From Raineya orbicola (GTDB lineage: Bacteria; Bacteroidota; Bacteroidia; Cytophagales; Thermonemataceae), in NCBI RefSeq assembly GCF_002843425.1, contig NZ_NKXO01000007.1, forward strand, positions 1 to 64,000: a stretch of 64,000 bases of DNA, read 5' to 3'. Both the position numbers and the translations under genes were made by a program. Below, in pieces: positions 17,154-25,334 of the stretch. The stretch's first letter is position 1. Each line of letters starts with the position of its first letter. The notes below the pieces were generated by a model. It saw only the letters and a list, made by a program, of their open reading frames with translations. It was not told the DNA's origin and did not search any database.

Positions 17154-18518
17154 ATGCGGGTACTCATTGTAGATGATGATGAAGACATTTTGCTTGCGGC
17201 GAAAATGTTTCTTAAAAAGCATTGCAAGGAAGTTGTAATTGAAAGCAATCCCAAAAAAATCCCTTTCTTGCTCAATCAGGCAAGCTATGATGTGATACTT
17301 TTGGATATGAACTTCACCGAAGACACCACTTCGGGCAAAGAAGGTTTTTTTTGGTTGGAAAAAATCTTGGAACAAACCCCCAAAGCTGTTGTCGTGATGA
17401 TTACGGCATACGGAGACGTAGAAATGGCTGTAAAAGCTCTCAAATTAGGAGCTACGGACTTTGTGCTGAAACCTTGGCAAAATGAAAAACTGCTTGCTAC
17501 GGTACTTTCGGCGGCGAAATTGAGCAACTCTTACAAGGAAGTAGAAAGTTTGCAAAAAACCAATCAGCACCTTGTAGAAACATTGAGCGGGGGCGAAATT
17601 ATCGGCGAAAGCAAAGCCATTCAGCAGGTTTTGGCTATGATTGAAAAAGTTGCCAAAACAGATGCCAACGTGCTGATTTTGGGCGAAAACGGCACAGGCA
17701 AAGAACTTGTTGCCAAAGCTATTCACCGCTATTCTTTGCGAGCCAAAGAGGCTTTCGTAAGTGTAGATATGGGGGCTATCAGTGAAAATTTATTTGAAAG
17801 TGAACTCTTTGGACACAAAAAAGGGGCTTTTACTGATGCCAAAGAAGACCGCACAGGACGTTTTGAGCTTGCTCAAAAAGGTACGCTTTTTCTTGATGAA
17901 ATTGGTAATTTACCCCTCACCCATCAGGCGAAGTTGCTGGCGGTTCTGCAAAATCGTCAGATTACGCCCGTAGGAAGTAATAAAGTCATTCCTATTGATA
18001 TTCGCTTGATTTGTGCTACTAATCTTGATATTCACCAAGCCGTAGCCGAAGGGAATTTCAGGCAAGATTTGCTCTATCGTATCAATACCGTAGAAATTCA
18101 TCTGCCACCTTTACGTGAGCGTGCAGGTGATATTCCTATTTTAGCAAAACACTTTTTGCAAAAATATGCCAAAAAATATCATCGCCCTACGCCTAAACTT
18201 TCCGCAGAAACTATTGCCTTTTTGGAAAATTATCCTTTCCCCGGAAACGTCCGAGAACTGGAGCACGCTTTGGAAAGAGCCTTGATAATGAGCGATAGCG
18301 AAACACTCTCCCCCGATGACTTTTTCTTTCTGAAAGCTACCAAAACCAGTACCTTCAATAATTCCCTTGCTACTTCCACGCTCAATTTAGATGATGTTGA
18401 AAAAGAAATGATACAAAAGGCTTTGGATAAATACAACGGCAATATTTCCAAAGCCGCCAAAGAACTCGGTCTTACGCGTGCCTCGCTATATCGTAGGCTG
18501 GAAAAATACGGCTTATAG
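17154..18518 (+). CDS. Sigma-54-dependent response regulator (NtrC family)
   Basis: A 454-residue transcription activator. It has a receiver domain with acidic pocket VDDDED and phospho-acceptor Asp51 (LLDMNF), an AAA+ domain with Walker A GENGTGKE at 177-184 and LFLDEIGNL as Walker B, and a C-terminal Fis-type helix-turn-helix (NISKAAKELGLTRASLYRRLEKY). The sigma-54 contact loop reads GAFTDA (224-229) instead of the textbook GAFTGA; I believe this variant is common in Bacteroidota. No histidine kinase is encoded nearby, so its partner is elsewhere. It is probably co-transcribed with the upstream vWA gene (31 bp). Confidence 0.95.
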   Translation: MRVLIVDDDEDILLAAKMFLKKHCKEVVIESNPKKIPFLLNQASYDVILLDMNFTEDTTSGKEGFFWLEKILEQTPKAVVVMITAYGDVEMAVKALKLGATDFVLKPWQNEKLLATVLSAAKLSNSYKEVESLQKTNQHLVETLSGGEIIGESKAIQQVLAMIEKVAKTDANVLILGENGTGKELVAKAIHRYSLRAKEAFVSVDMGAISENLFESELFGHKKGAFTDAKEDRTGRFELAQKGTLFLDEIGNLPLTHQAKLLAVLQNRQITPVGSNKVIPIDIRLICATNLDIHQAVAEGNFRQDLLYRINTVEIHLPPLRERAGDIPILAKHFLQKYAKKYHRPTPKLSAETIAFLENYPFPGNVRELEHALERALIMSDSETLSPDDFFFLKATKTSTFNNSLATSTLNLDDVEKEMIQKALDKYNGNISKAAKELGLTRASLYRRLEKYGL

Positions 18519-18573
18519 ACATTTTTTCGCAAGAACTAATTAGAATTTTTTCTTGTTTTTCCTTAAAAAAACT

Positions 18574-19101
18574 ATGCAAGCTGAAGAAACTATCATCAAT
18601 CGCGTAGCCCAAAGTGGTATTATTACCATAGATTTAGCCGATTTTTACGAAAAAGGCGAAAGAGTAATCTTTGATGTAGCTTCCACTTTGTATCAGGGGC
18701 TTATTTTGAGAGAAAAAGAGTTTAGGCAATTTCTAAAAGAGCATAATTGGCAGAGTTATACGGGAAAAAATGTGGCTATTACTTGTTCTGCTGATGCCAT
18801 TGTGCCTATGTGGGCGTATATGCTTGTGGCTGTGCATTTAGAGGGACTTGCCAATCATTTTATTTTTGGCTCTTTGCAAGAATTAGAAATAGAACTTTTC
18901 CGAAAAAATCTTGCAAAACTCAACCTGAAAGAATTTGAAGGAAAAAGAGTAGTTATCAAAGGTTGTGGTGAAATTCCCATTCCTGCGTATGCGTATGTGG
19001 AAATTACTCGTTTGCTTAAACCTTTGGTACAAAGTTTGATGTTTGGAGAGCCGTGCAGTACCGTACCGATTTACAAGAAAAAGCAAGAAGTTAGATATTA
19101 G
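18574..19101 (+). CDS. DUF2480 family protein
   Basis: A 175-residue protein matching DUF2480, a family restricted largely to Bacteroidota. Recognisable parts are IINRVAQSGIITIDLADFY, LYQGLILREKEFRQFLKEHNW, CSADAIVPMWAYMLVA and VVIKGCGEIPIPAYAYVEITRLLKPLVQSLMFGEPCSTVPI. No function is known. Conserved cysteines in CSADAIVP, KGCGEIP and GEPCSTVP might bind metal, which is inference. I use the ATG at 18574, since the 7 upstream codons from 18553 are not conserved-looking. Confidence 0.88.
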   Translation: MQAEETIINRVAQSGIITIDLADFYEKGERVIFDVASTLYQGLILREKEFRQFLKEHNWQSYTGKNVAITCSADAIVPMWAYMLVAVHLEGLANHFIFGSLQELEIELFRKNLAKLNLKEFEGKRVVIKGCGEIPIPAYAYVEITRLLKPLVQSLMFGEPCSTVPIYKKKQEVRY

Positions 19102-19163
19102 ATGTTAGGGATATAATTTCAAACTTTCAACCTTGAGCCTTTTTGTATAAACATTTACAAAAA

Positions 19164-19919
19164 ATGATAAGTATTCAGCGTTGGAAATTTTTTTTATTCG
19201 CCTGCCTTTTAATTCCGAACTTGACGATTTCGCAGTTCAATCCCGCAGGCGAGGAATGGGTGTATAAAATAAGCAAAGACGGCAACGAAGCCGCCGAAAT
19301 CACTTTTCAAACAGACAGGCAACTACAAAATATTAGCAATACTAAATGCTATAAAATTACGACCAAAGCCCGCATTACGGCGTTTTTGGGCGTTGTAAAT
19401 GTGGATAATAAAATTACTTCTTGGATAGAAAGCCAGCGTTTCAAAGCTCAAAAGGTGCATATTTATTATGACGATGGCAAAAGCAAAAACAACTACATTG
19501 TAGAGTGCAAACCCCAACAAAAGCAAATAGAAGCATACAGCCTTGAAAAACCGCAAGAAAAGCGGCTTTTCCCTTGGCTTACTGATTGCGAAGATTTTTG
19601 GAGTGTATTTTTTCAAATCCGACAAAAAGATTTTTCCAAGCTCAAACCTAACGATACTTTCAGCTATTGCCTTTTAGCCGATGAAAATGGTAGCAAACAA
19701 ATTGTACTCAAATATTTAGGCAAAAAAGAAATGTCTTTTGGTAATAAAACCCAAGAATGTTACATTCTTTCGTGGGTTTCGCCTGCCATTGATGAAGTTG
19801 AAACGAATTCCATTCGCATTGCCGTTACTGCCGATAAAAATCAAATGCCTGCCAAAATCTACGCTAAAAGCAAAAAAGGTTTTTTTCTTGGCGAACTTAA
19901 AAGTTTTAGTAAAAAATAG
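19164..19919 (+). CDS. DUF3108-like secreted protein
   Basis: A 251-residue exported protein with signal peptide (residues 1-23, ending LTISQ). The remainder resembles DUF3108: it opens FNPAGEEWVYKISKDGNEAAEITFQTD and contains ARITAFLGVVNVDNKITSWIES, VHIYYDDGKSKNNYIVECKPQ and a late CYILSWVSP. The family is a beta-rich periplasmic or lipid-layer protein of unknown role. The ATG at 19164 was chosen because it starts a proper signal peptide; the earlier in-frame start at 19143 only adds 7 residues. Confidence 0.7.
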   Translation: MISIQRWKFFLFACLLIPNLTISQFNPAGEEWVYKISKDGNEAAEITFQTDRQLQNISNTKCYKITTKARITAFLGVVNVDNKITSWIESQRFKAQKVHIYYDDGKSKNNYIVECKPQQKQIEAYSLEKPQEKRLFPWLTDCEDFWSVFFQIRQKDFSKLKPNDTFSYCLLADENGSKQIVLKYLGKKEMSFGNKTQECYILSWVSPAIDEVETNSIRIAVTADKNQMPAKIYAKSKKGFFLGELKSFSKK

Positions 19920-20185
19920 GTTTGAACTTTCAACTCTTAAAATTTTATTGTGGAGATTTCATCTATTGAAAATCAGAAATTAAGTCTCGCTTATTGAAAG
20001 AGAAGTTGTTTCTTACTTGCAATTTCACTTTTTTATGCTTTTTTGTACAGGGCAAATTCCTTTCAAAATGTCATTTGCTAATATGAAAATTTATGCTAAA
20101 TTTGTATGTCCTAATAGCTAAAAATTTTTTGGCAAGTATATTAAAATCAAACACTCATTCATAACTCACGTTAAATTTAAGACTT

Positions 20186-20617
20186 ATGAAAGGACTACCA
20201 GGATTTAATTTACCACAGCACCAAGAGGTTATTTCAAACTTCATTTATTACATTAGACTTCATCTGGATAATTCAGGGCGAGAATATGAATTTTCTGTAG
20301 CACCAGAACTAAGAATTAAACATAGCAGTTTCAATAAGGGTTCATTAATTCCAGACATCGTTATAAAAAAAGACGAGAAAACGTGGAGTCAGCCCGAGAT
20401 AATTATTGAAGTTAGTAGGAATCGTGGTTATAAGGCAGATATTAGAAAAGTAAAAAAGGCAGTTAAAAATATTCGTTCTTTGAAAGAAGGTTTCGTTTTC
20501 AATTACGAAACGGGTGAAGGTTGTAGAATTACAAAACCAGATCTTGATGAAGAAGACGGAGAAAGCTATTCAGAAGTGCTTGACTTTGACTTAAAAGAAT
20601 GTTTAAGAAGTGCTTGA
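20186..20617 (+). CDS. Uma2-like / PD-(D/E)XK nuclease-fold protein
   Basis: A 143-residue protein with the layout of Uma2-type restriction-endonuclease-like proteins. An N-terminal HQEVISNFIYYIRLHL helix is followed by PELRI, then PDIVI (Asp57), EIIIEVS (Glu75) and GYKADIRKVK with candidate catalytic lysines. Together these form the Px(D)...ExE...K pattern of the PD-(D/E)XK fold. DNase activity is not demonstrated for most of this family. The codons at the 3' end are part of a 34-bp tandem repeat, in which the second copy has lost one base (see the repeat entry). It is a solitary gene with about 200-270 bp of empty DNA on each side. Confidence 0.6.
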   Translation: MKGLPGFNLPQHQEVISNFIYYIRLHLDNSGREYEFSVAPELRIKHSSFNKGSLIPDIVIKKDEKTWSQPEIIIEVSRNRGYKADIRKVKKAVKNIRSLKEGFVFNYETGEGCRITKPDLDEEDGESYSEVLDFDLKECLRSA

Positions 20618-20639
20618 TTTGACTTAAAAAAATGTTTAA
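20573..20639 (+). repeat. Imperfect tandem duplication of about 34 bp at the end of the Uma2-like gene
   Basis: Copy 1 is 20573-20606 and copy 2 is 20607-20639. They are identical apart from one deleted C after GTGCTTGA and one G-to-A change in the A-run. Copy 2 carries two stop codons in the gene's frame (at the TGA 20615-20617 and again just after the repeat), so the duplication moved the true end of the protein. Confidence 0.85.
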
Positions 20640-20842
20640 GATGAGAAAAAAACGCCCATATGTACATTACCCAAATGTTGAAATTTTTTTATACTGAAAC
20701 AAAATTTTTTCTTGGAAAAACAGCCTAAAAGATTATATCTACTTGAAAAGAAACAAATAATTTAATTTTCTTGGCGAGCTTAAAAAAAGATACTTTTTGA
20801 CCTTTCTGCCAAATTTTCTTATCTTGCATAAAATCTTTTGCT

Positions 20843-21865
20843 ATGTACTCACCTTTGATTTTCTTTTTGTTGATGTTGCTTTCAGGAAAAGAGGTGAAAG
20901 TCAATGCCATTTTTGAGCGTTTGAGCGAGGAAGAGAAAGTTGCTCAAATGATAGCTACTGCCACAGGAAAGCTCGGAAAGCCCAAAAAAGAGGTTTTGGA
21001 AATTGTAAGAAAGCATCAGATTGGAGGAGTTTTACTATTAAATGGCAGTAAAGAAGAGTTTAAGCAGTATGTAAAAGAGTTTAATGCAGTAGCTAAAATC
21101 CCTATTTTGTTTAGTGCCGATGCCGAACCGAGCCTCATCAATGCTAAAATTAAAGGTACGAAAAAAATCAAACCTACGGCTCAAATCAAAGATAGTGCCG
21201 AGCTTGTGCAAATCACTAACGATATTTGTGATGAGCTTTTAGAAATTGGTATTTATCATAACTTTGCCCCCGTTTGTGATGTTTCTACACAAAATGAAGC
21301 TATTGGTAACAGGAGTTTCGGTAGCGATTCGGCTCGCATTATGAAAATGAGCGAAATTTTTATCAATACTTCTCGCAACAAAGGTATTATGGCTACTGCC
21401 AAACATTTCCCTGGACACGGCTTCGTAAAAGGCGACACCCACAAAAAATTAGTTTATATTGATGGGGAAATGAAAGAAATAGGCATTTACAAACATCTTA
21501 TCGCCCAAGATGTGCCTTGTATTATGGTAGGGCATATTGCTGTAAAAAATAATTCGCCTTACGATACCCAAGATTTGCCCGCTACTTGCTCTCGTAAAAT
21601 TGTAACCGATTTGCTCCGCAAAGAATTAGGCTTTCAGGGCATAATTATCACCGATGCAATGAATATGGGGGGAGTAAAAAATGTAAAAAATGCCTCTTTG
21701 GAAGCTATCAGAGCGGGTTGTGATATGGTACTTATGCCTGAAAATGAAGCAGAACTTATCAGAGATGTTCTCAAACTAATGCAAGAAGATGCTCAATTCA
21801 GAGAACAGGTGTATGAATCAATAAAACGAATTTTACGCTACAAAGTCGCTTTGGGGATTTTGTGA
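20843..21865 (+). CDS. Glycoside hydrolase family 3 beta-N-acetylhexosaminidase (NagZ-like)
   Basis: A 340-residue single-domain GH3 enzyme that removes N-acetylglucosamine from muropeptides or related glycans. The GH3 N-acetylglucosaminidase signature KHFPGHG is at 187-193 and the catalytic-loop Asp-Thr-His of the NagZ subfamily is at 198-200. The nucleophile Asp271 is in ITDAMNMGGV. A hydrophobic N-terminus (residues 3-14) may serve as a short signal or membrane segment, suggesting export, though it is weak. It lacks the C-terminal (alpha/beta)6 or beta-lactamase domains found in larger Bacteroidota GH3 proteins. It is convergent with the DUF5686 gene 5 bp away. Confidence 0.88.
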   Translation: MYSPLIFFLLMLLSGKEVKVNAIFERLSEEEKVAQMIATATGKLGKPKKEVLEIVRKHQIGGVLLLNGSKEEFKQYVKEFNAVAKIPILFSADAEPSLINAKIKGTKKIKPTAQIKDSAELVQITNDICDELLEIGIYHNFAPVCDVSTQNEAIGNRSFGSDSARIMKMSEIFINTSRNKGIMATAKHFPGHGFVKGDTHKKLVYIDGEMKEIGIYKHLIAQDVPCIMVGHIAVKNNSPYDTQDLPATCSRKIVTDLLRKELGFQGIIITDAMNMGGVKNVKNASLEAIRAGCDMVLMPENEAELIRDVLKLMQEDAQFREQVYESIKRILRYKVALGIL

Positions 21866-21870
21866 GAGTA

Positions 21871-24306
21871 TCAGAAGCCTATCCCGAACCGCAAACCATT
21901 GTTAAAAGATTTTCCGTCCAAGAAACTCCAAAAGTAATCTACTCGTAAAACCTTGAAAATGTGTTCTATACCTGCTCCTATTTCTAAATAGTTGCCATTG
22001 GTTTCAGTGAAAAGATAATTACAAGTAAAAACCTCTTGAATACGAGTTTTTTTCAGCAAGGGGATACGATTCAAGAAAAATCCGTTGAAATGATGTTCAA
22101 AATACACCCCCGCATACCTGCGAGCTGTACTGAATAAGTAATAATCCAAAAGCTGATATGCCCGAAAACTCGGAAAAGCGAACATTACGCGACTGCCATC
22201 AAAATGCTGGAAATCTACGAAAGTAAGCGATTTTTTATTTAAGAAATCCCCCGCAAAAAGTTTGAAATAACCACTGCCTAAAAGTCCTTTTCGGTAAGTA
22301 TCCGTAATGCCAAACTCCAGTTGGTCAAAATCCACTTGGCTACCCAAAGCAGAAAGCCCTTTACGATAAGTAAGCAAAAAAGTCGGAAAAGGAGAACGCA
22401 GACGCAAGCGAGCATCAGGGCGATTGATATAACGCTGTTTGGGCGTGTAACGTAGTTCCATATTCCATAGGAAAGCTGTGTTTTCGCCAAAATCTGTATC
22501 AATCATTTCACTATTCAGGGGAGTATTTGGGGTGTAATCTCTTTGCACACGTCTTGTCCAACTGAAATCAGAAGTGTTTTGAAGCATTTTTCTTTGAGCA
22601 TATTCGGCAGAGGTATTCAGCAAAACTCCATTCAATACTTCCTTCTGATAAGCAATTTTGCCATAAGTTTTTTCGTAAAGTTTCATAAAATTGAGCTTTT
22701 GCCAAAGCGTAGTGGTAGTATTGATAGAAGGCGAAATTGCATCAGGATTGAACTGCTCTACAAATTTTCCGCCTTCTACGCTCCAACGCTCAAAACGCTT
22801 GGCATTAGCCCCATAACTCACGTTTAATTTTCCATAAAAAGACTGACTGCTGAATCCATAACGCAAAGTAGGCGTAACCGAAAGACTACGATTTTCTTCA
22901 AACTCTTTGTTGTAGCCAATTTTTAGATTGGTAACCCAGCCTTCTACGGTGTTGAAAGAAATATCATTGAGCGGTGAGCCAAAGGAAAGGCTGTATTTCT
23001 TGTAGGAATTGCGATAAGTATAACCAAAAAGCAAAGCATTGATTTTGAAACGATTAGCGATTTTGTCAATAGAATCTTTGTAAGGTTTGCTGTTGCGGAT
23101 AACCTCTAAGCTATCTTTTTTGCGATAATCTTCGGCTTCTTTGAGTAGCAAGGGAATAGGACGAATGGCTTTCCAAAAAAGGCTATCTTTTTGATTGGAC
23201 TCTTTTTCTACGATTATCCAGTCGTTGCCAAAATGTTTTTCAGGAAATTTCGGGTTGAGCGTGTAATTTCTGTAAATTTTATTTGTGTAGCCACTACCCA
23301 AAAAACCAAAAAGTTTGAAAGTAAAATTGAAATTTTGTGAGAAAAGCACCCAATCACTATTTTTTTCGGGTTGTGTGTAAATGATTTTCACGTTTCCTGT
23401 TTTCACAAAATCGGTGGGGCGGCTTTCGTCAAAACTCAAATCTACGCTGTGAATACGCCAAGTGTTTTCGGTAATGTAAATATATCCTTCCCAAACGGGG
23501 TCTGTTTTGCGTTTAGGAATTACCTTGATTTTGTTGATTACGTTGCCATTTTCTTCAAATTGTCCTTCCCATTTGTATTCGTAATACAAAAAAGCAACAT
23601 TGGAGATGGGCGAAACAAAACCTCTTTCGTAAATTCCTTGCCCTACGAGATTTTGATAAAAATTAAAATTCCAAGTGCCTGCAAGATTGAACGTATAGGC
23701 TTTGCTATCGCCGCTTACTTTGGAGGCAACGACTACCTCTTTATAGCGTCTTGGGTTTTTCTGATAGCTTACTTCGGAAACGCTTTCCGAAAGATAAACC
23801 ACTCCCGTATCCAGTCCTGCGGTACTTTCGCCGAGAATACTTTCAGGTTTTTTATCCAAACGAAATAAAGTTTTTACATAAACTTCGCATTGAAAATCAG
23901 GGCGTTCCTCTAAATATTTTTTTCTATTTCTTTGTGCGTTGCGTATAACCTCATCAGCATAATTTACAAACTTCCCCTGAACCGTAATAGCTTCAATTTC
24001 TTGGCTTTCTAATTCCAAGAAAAAATCAAGGGTATAGGTTTTGGCTTCGGTAAAAGTGATTTTTTGAGTTTTGCTTTGATAACTCGGAAATTGAACAATT
24101 ACTTCATACTCGCCCAAAGGAACAGCAAAACTATAAAAACCTGCAACATTGCTGGTTGTGCCAATAGTTGTATTTTTTAGATAAATACTTGCAAAAGCGA
24201 GAGGCTCATTTTTTTCGCCCAAAATTTTACCTTGTAAAGTAGCTTTATTTTGGGCATTTGCCACAAGTACCCAAAAAAAGCCAATCATAAAACTGATTGC
24301 TCTCAT
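21871..24306 (-). CDS. DUF5686 outer-membrane protein with N-terminal CarboxypepD_reg domain
   Basis: An 811-residue outer-membrane protein common in Bacteroidota. After the signal peptide (ending ANAQ) comes a CarboxypepD_reg-like domain of about 80 residues (KATLQGKILGEKNEPLAFASIYLKNTTIGTTSNVAGFYSF). The DUF5686 body follows and ends in barrel-like alternating strands (LEIGAGIEHIFKVLRVDYFWSF). The role is unknown, but the N-terminal domain also occurs in TonB-dependent receptors, which suggests a large surface barrel. No SusC/D partner lies nearby. A 287-bp empty gap precedes the next divergent gene. Confidence 0.87.
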   Translation of the reverse strand: MRAISFMIGFFWVLVANAQNKATLQGKILGEKNEPLAFASIYLKNTTIGTTSNVAGFYSFAVPLGEYEVIVQFPSYQSKTQKITFTEAKTYTLDFFLELESQEIEAITVQGKFVNYADEVIRNAQRNRKKYLEERPDFQCEVYVKTLFRLDKKPESILGESTAGLDTGVVYLSESVSEVSYQKNPRRYKEVVVASKVSGDSKAYTFNLAGTWNFNFYQNLVGQGIYERGFVSPISNVAFLYYEYKWEGQFEENGNVINKIKVIPKRKTDPVWEGYIYITENTWRIHSVDLSFDESRPTDFVKTGNVKIIYTQPEKNSDWVLFSQNFNFTFKLFGFLGSGYTNKIYRNYTLNPKFPEKHFGNDWIIVEKESNQKDSLFWKAIRPIPLLLKEAEDYRKKDSLEVIRNSKPYKDSIDKIANRFKINALLFGYTYRNSYKKYSLSFGSPLNDISFNTVEGWVTNLKIGYNKEFEENRSLSVTPTLRYGFSSQSFYGKLNVSYGANAKRFERWSVEGGKFVEQFNPDAISPSINTTTTLWQKLNFMKLYEKTYGKIAYQKEVLNGVLLNTSAEYAQRKMLQNTSDFSWTRRVQRDYTPNTPLNSEMIDTDFGENTAFLWNMELRYTPKQRYINRPDARLRLRSPFPTFLLTYRKGLSALGSQVDFDQLEFGITDTYRKGLLGSGYFKLFAGDFLNKKSLTFVDFQHFDGSRVMFAFPSFRAYQLLDYYLFSTARRYAGVYFEHHFNGFFLNRIPLLKKTRIQEVFTCNYLFTETNGNYLEIGAGIEHIFKVLRVDYFWSFLDGKSFNNGLRFGIGF

Positions 24307-24593
24307 AAAAACGCATTTTACTCAAAAACGTAAAAATGGTAAAATAGTTGCATAAATACGTATTTTCTTACGTGAAGTTGTTTCTATCTCCTTGCCGCAT
24401 TTCCATAGCTTGGCATAAATTTTGTTTGCGATTAAAAAAGTTTATCATTTGAAGCATCTCTACTCTAAATTGTTTTACAAAGCACTATTCTGTAAATTCT
24501 ATTTTGAGGCAATAGCAGGCAAGAACCTGTAAGTATTGTTATTCATTACATTTACTTTCTATAAAATAGTTTTCTAACAAAAATTGAACGTTT

Positions 24594-25316
24594 ATGAAAA
24601 AGTGTTTTGCAATTCTATTGCTGACTGCAATAGGTTTTTGTGCCTCTGCTCAAGCTCCTCGTATTCATTTCAAGTATCCGTTGCGTGTTTTTAAGGCAGG
24701 AGAACACGAAATTTCTTGGAAAGTGGAAGGTTCTAAAATTAAGCGAGTGTATTTGGAAAGGTTTGTTCCACCCAACCAAACCGAAATGGTAGAAGATAAT
24801 TTACCCTTTGAAGGAAGCCGTAAGGTATTTTTCAATAAAGGGGTTAAGTATAAAATTGTTGCTGAAACCAAAAAAGAGGTAAGACACATTATTTCACAAA
24901 CCCGCTTTGAAGAGTTACAAATCCGAAAGTTTCAAGCTAATACAAAAACGATAAAAGAAGGCGAAGACGTAGAACTTTCTTGGGAAATCAGCCCTACTAT
25001 TTTTTCAGAAGCTAATATTGTGAATGGAGATAAAGTAGTTGGTAAAAATTTGCCCGATAGTTACACCTTGAAAGTTCGTCCTGATACCAGTGGATATTAC
25101 ACACTTATTGCCTCTATCAAAAATACCGATATCAAACTTCGCGATAGTATTTGGATAGAAGTAAAACCTATTTTTTATTTTTCTGTACAACCTTTCGTAA
25201 CCTCGCAAGATAGCTTACGATTGGAGTGGAAAATGAATAATTTGAAAAATATTCAAATTTATAGCACTAATACTTTGCTCAGCGAAGATGACCTGCAGAA
25301 AGCCTCTTTCCCCTAA
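24594..25316 (+). CDS. N-terminal part of a vWA-OmpA protein, ending at an in-frame TAA
   Basis: A 240-residue open stretch with a clear signal peptide (residues 1-20, ending SAQA) and repeated Ig-like or PKD-like segments of the pattern 'FKAGEHEISWKVEGSKIKRVYLE' and 'IKEGEDVELSWEISPTIFSEANI'. It stops at TAA 25314-25316. The same reading frame is open immediately afterwards without further stops to 27143, and the Ig-like segments continue there (SMVNFSWKVLGAEQVKILDNRGK). Both halves therefore almost surely derive from one gene of 849 sense codons, interrupted at codon 241 by a nonsense change. This piece alone would be a secreted fragment without an anchor. Confidence 0.75.
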   Translation: MKKCFAILLLTAIGFCASAQAPRIHFKYPLRVFKAGEHEISWKVEGSKIKRVYLERFVPPNQTEMVEDNLPFEGSRKVFFNKGVKYKIVAETKKEVRHIISQTRFEELQIRKFQANTKTIKEGEDVELSWEISPTIFSEANIVNGDKVVGKNLPDSYTLKVRPDTSGYYTLIASIKNTDIKLRDSIWIEVKPIFYFSVQPFVTSQDSLRLEWKMNNLKNIQIYSTNTLLSEDDLQKASFP

Positions 25317-25334
25317 AACTTTAAGAAAACCCTT

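Noticed and set aside
23371-23868. 165-codon plus-strand open frame inside the DUF5686 gene
   Set aside because: Antisense shadow of a long well-supported gene.
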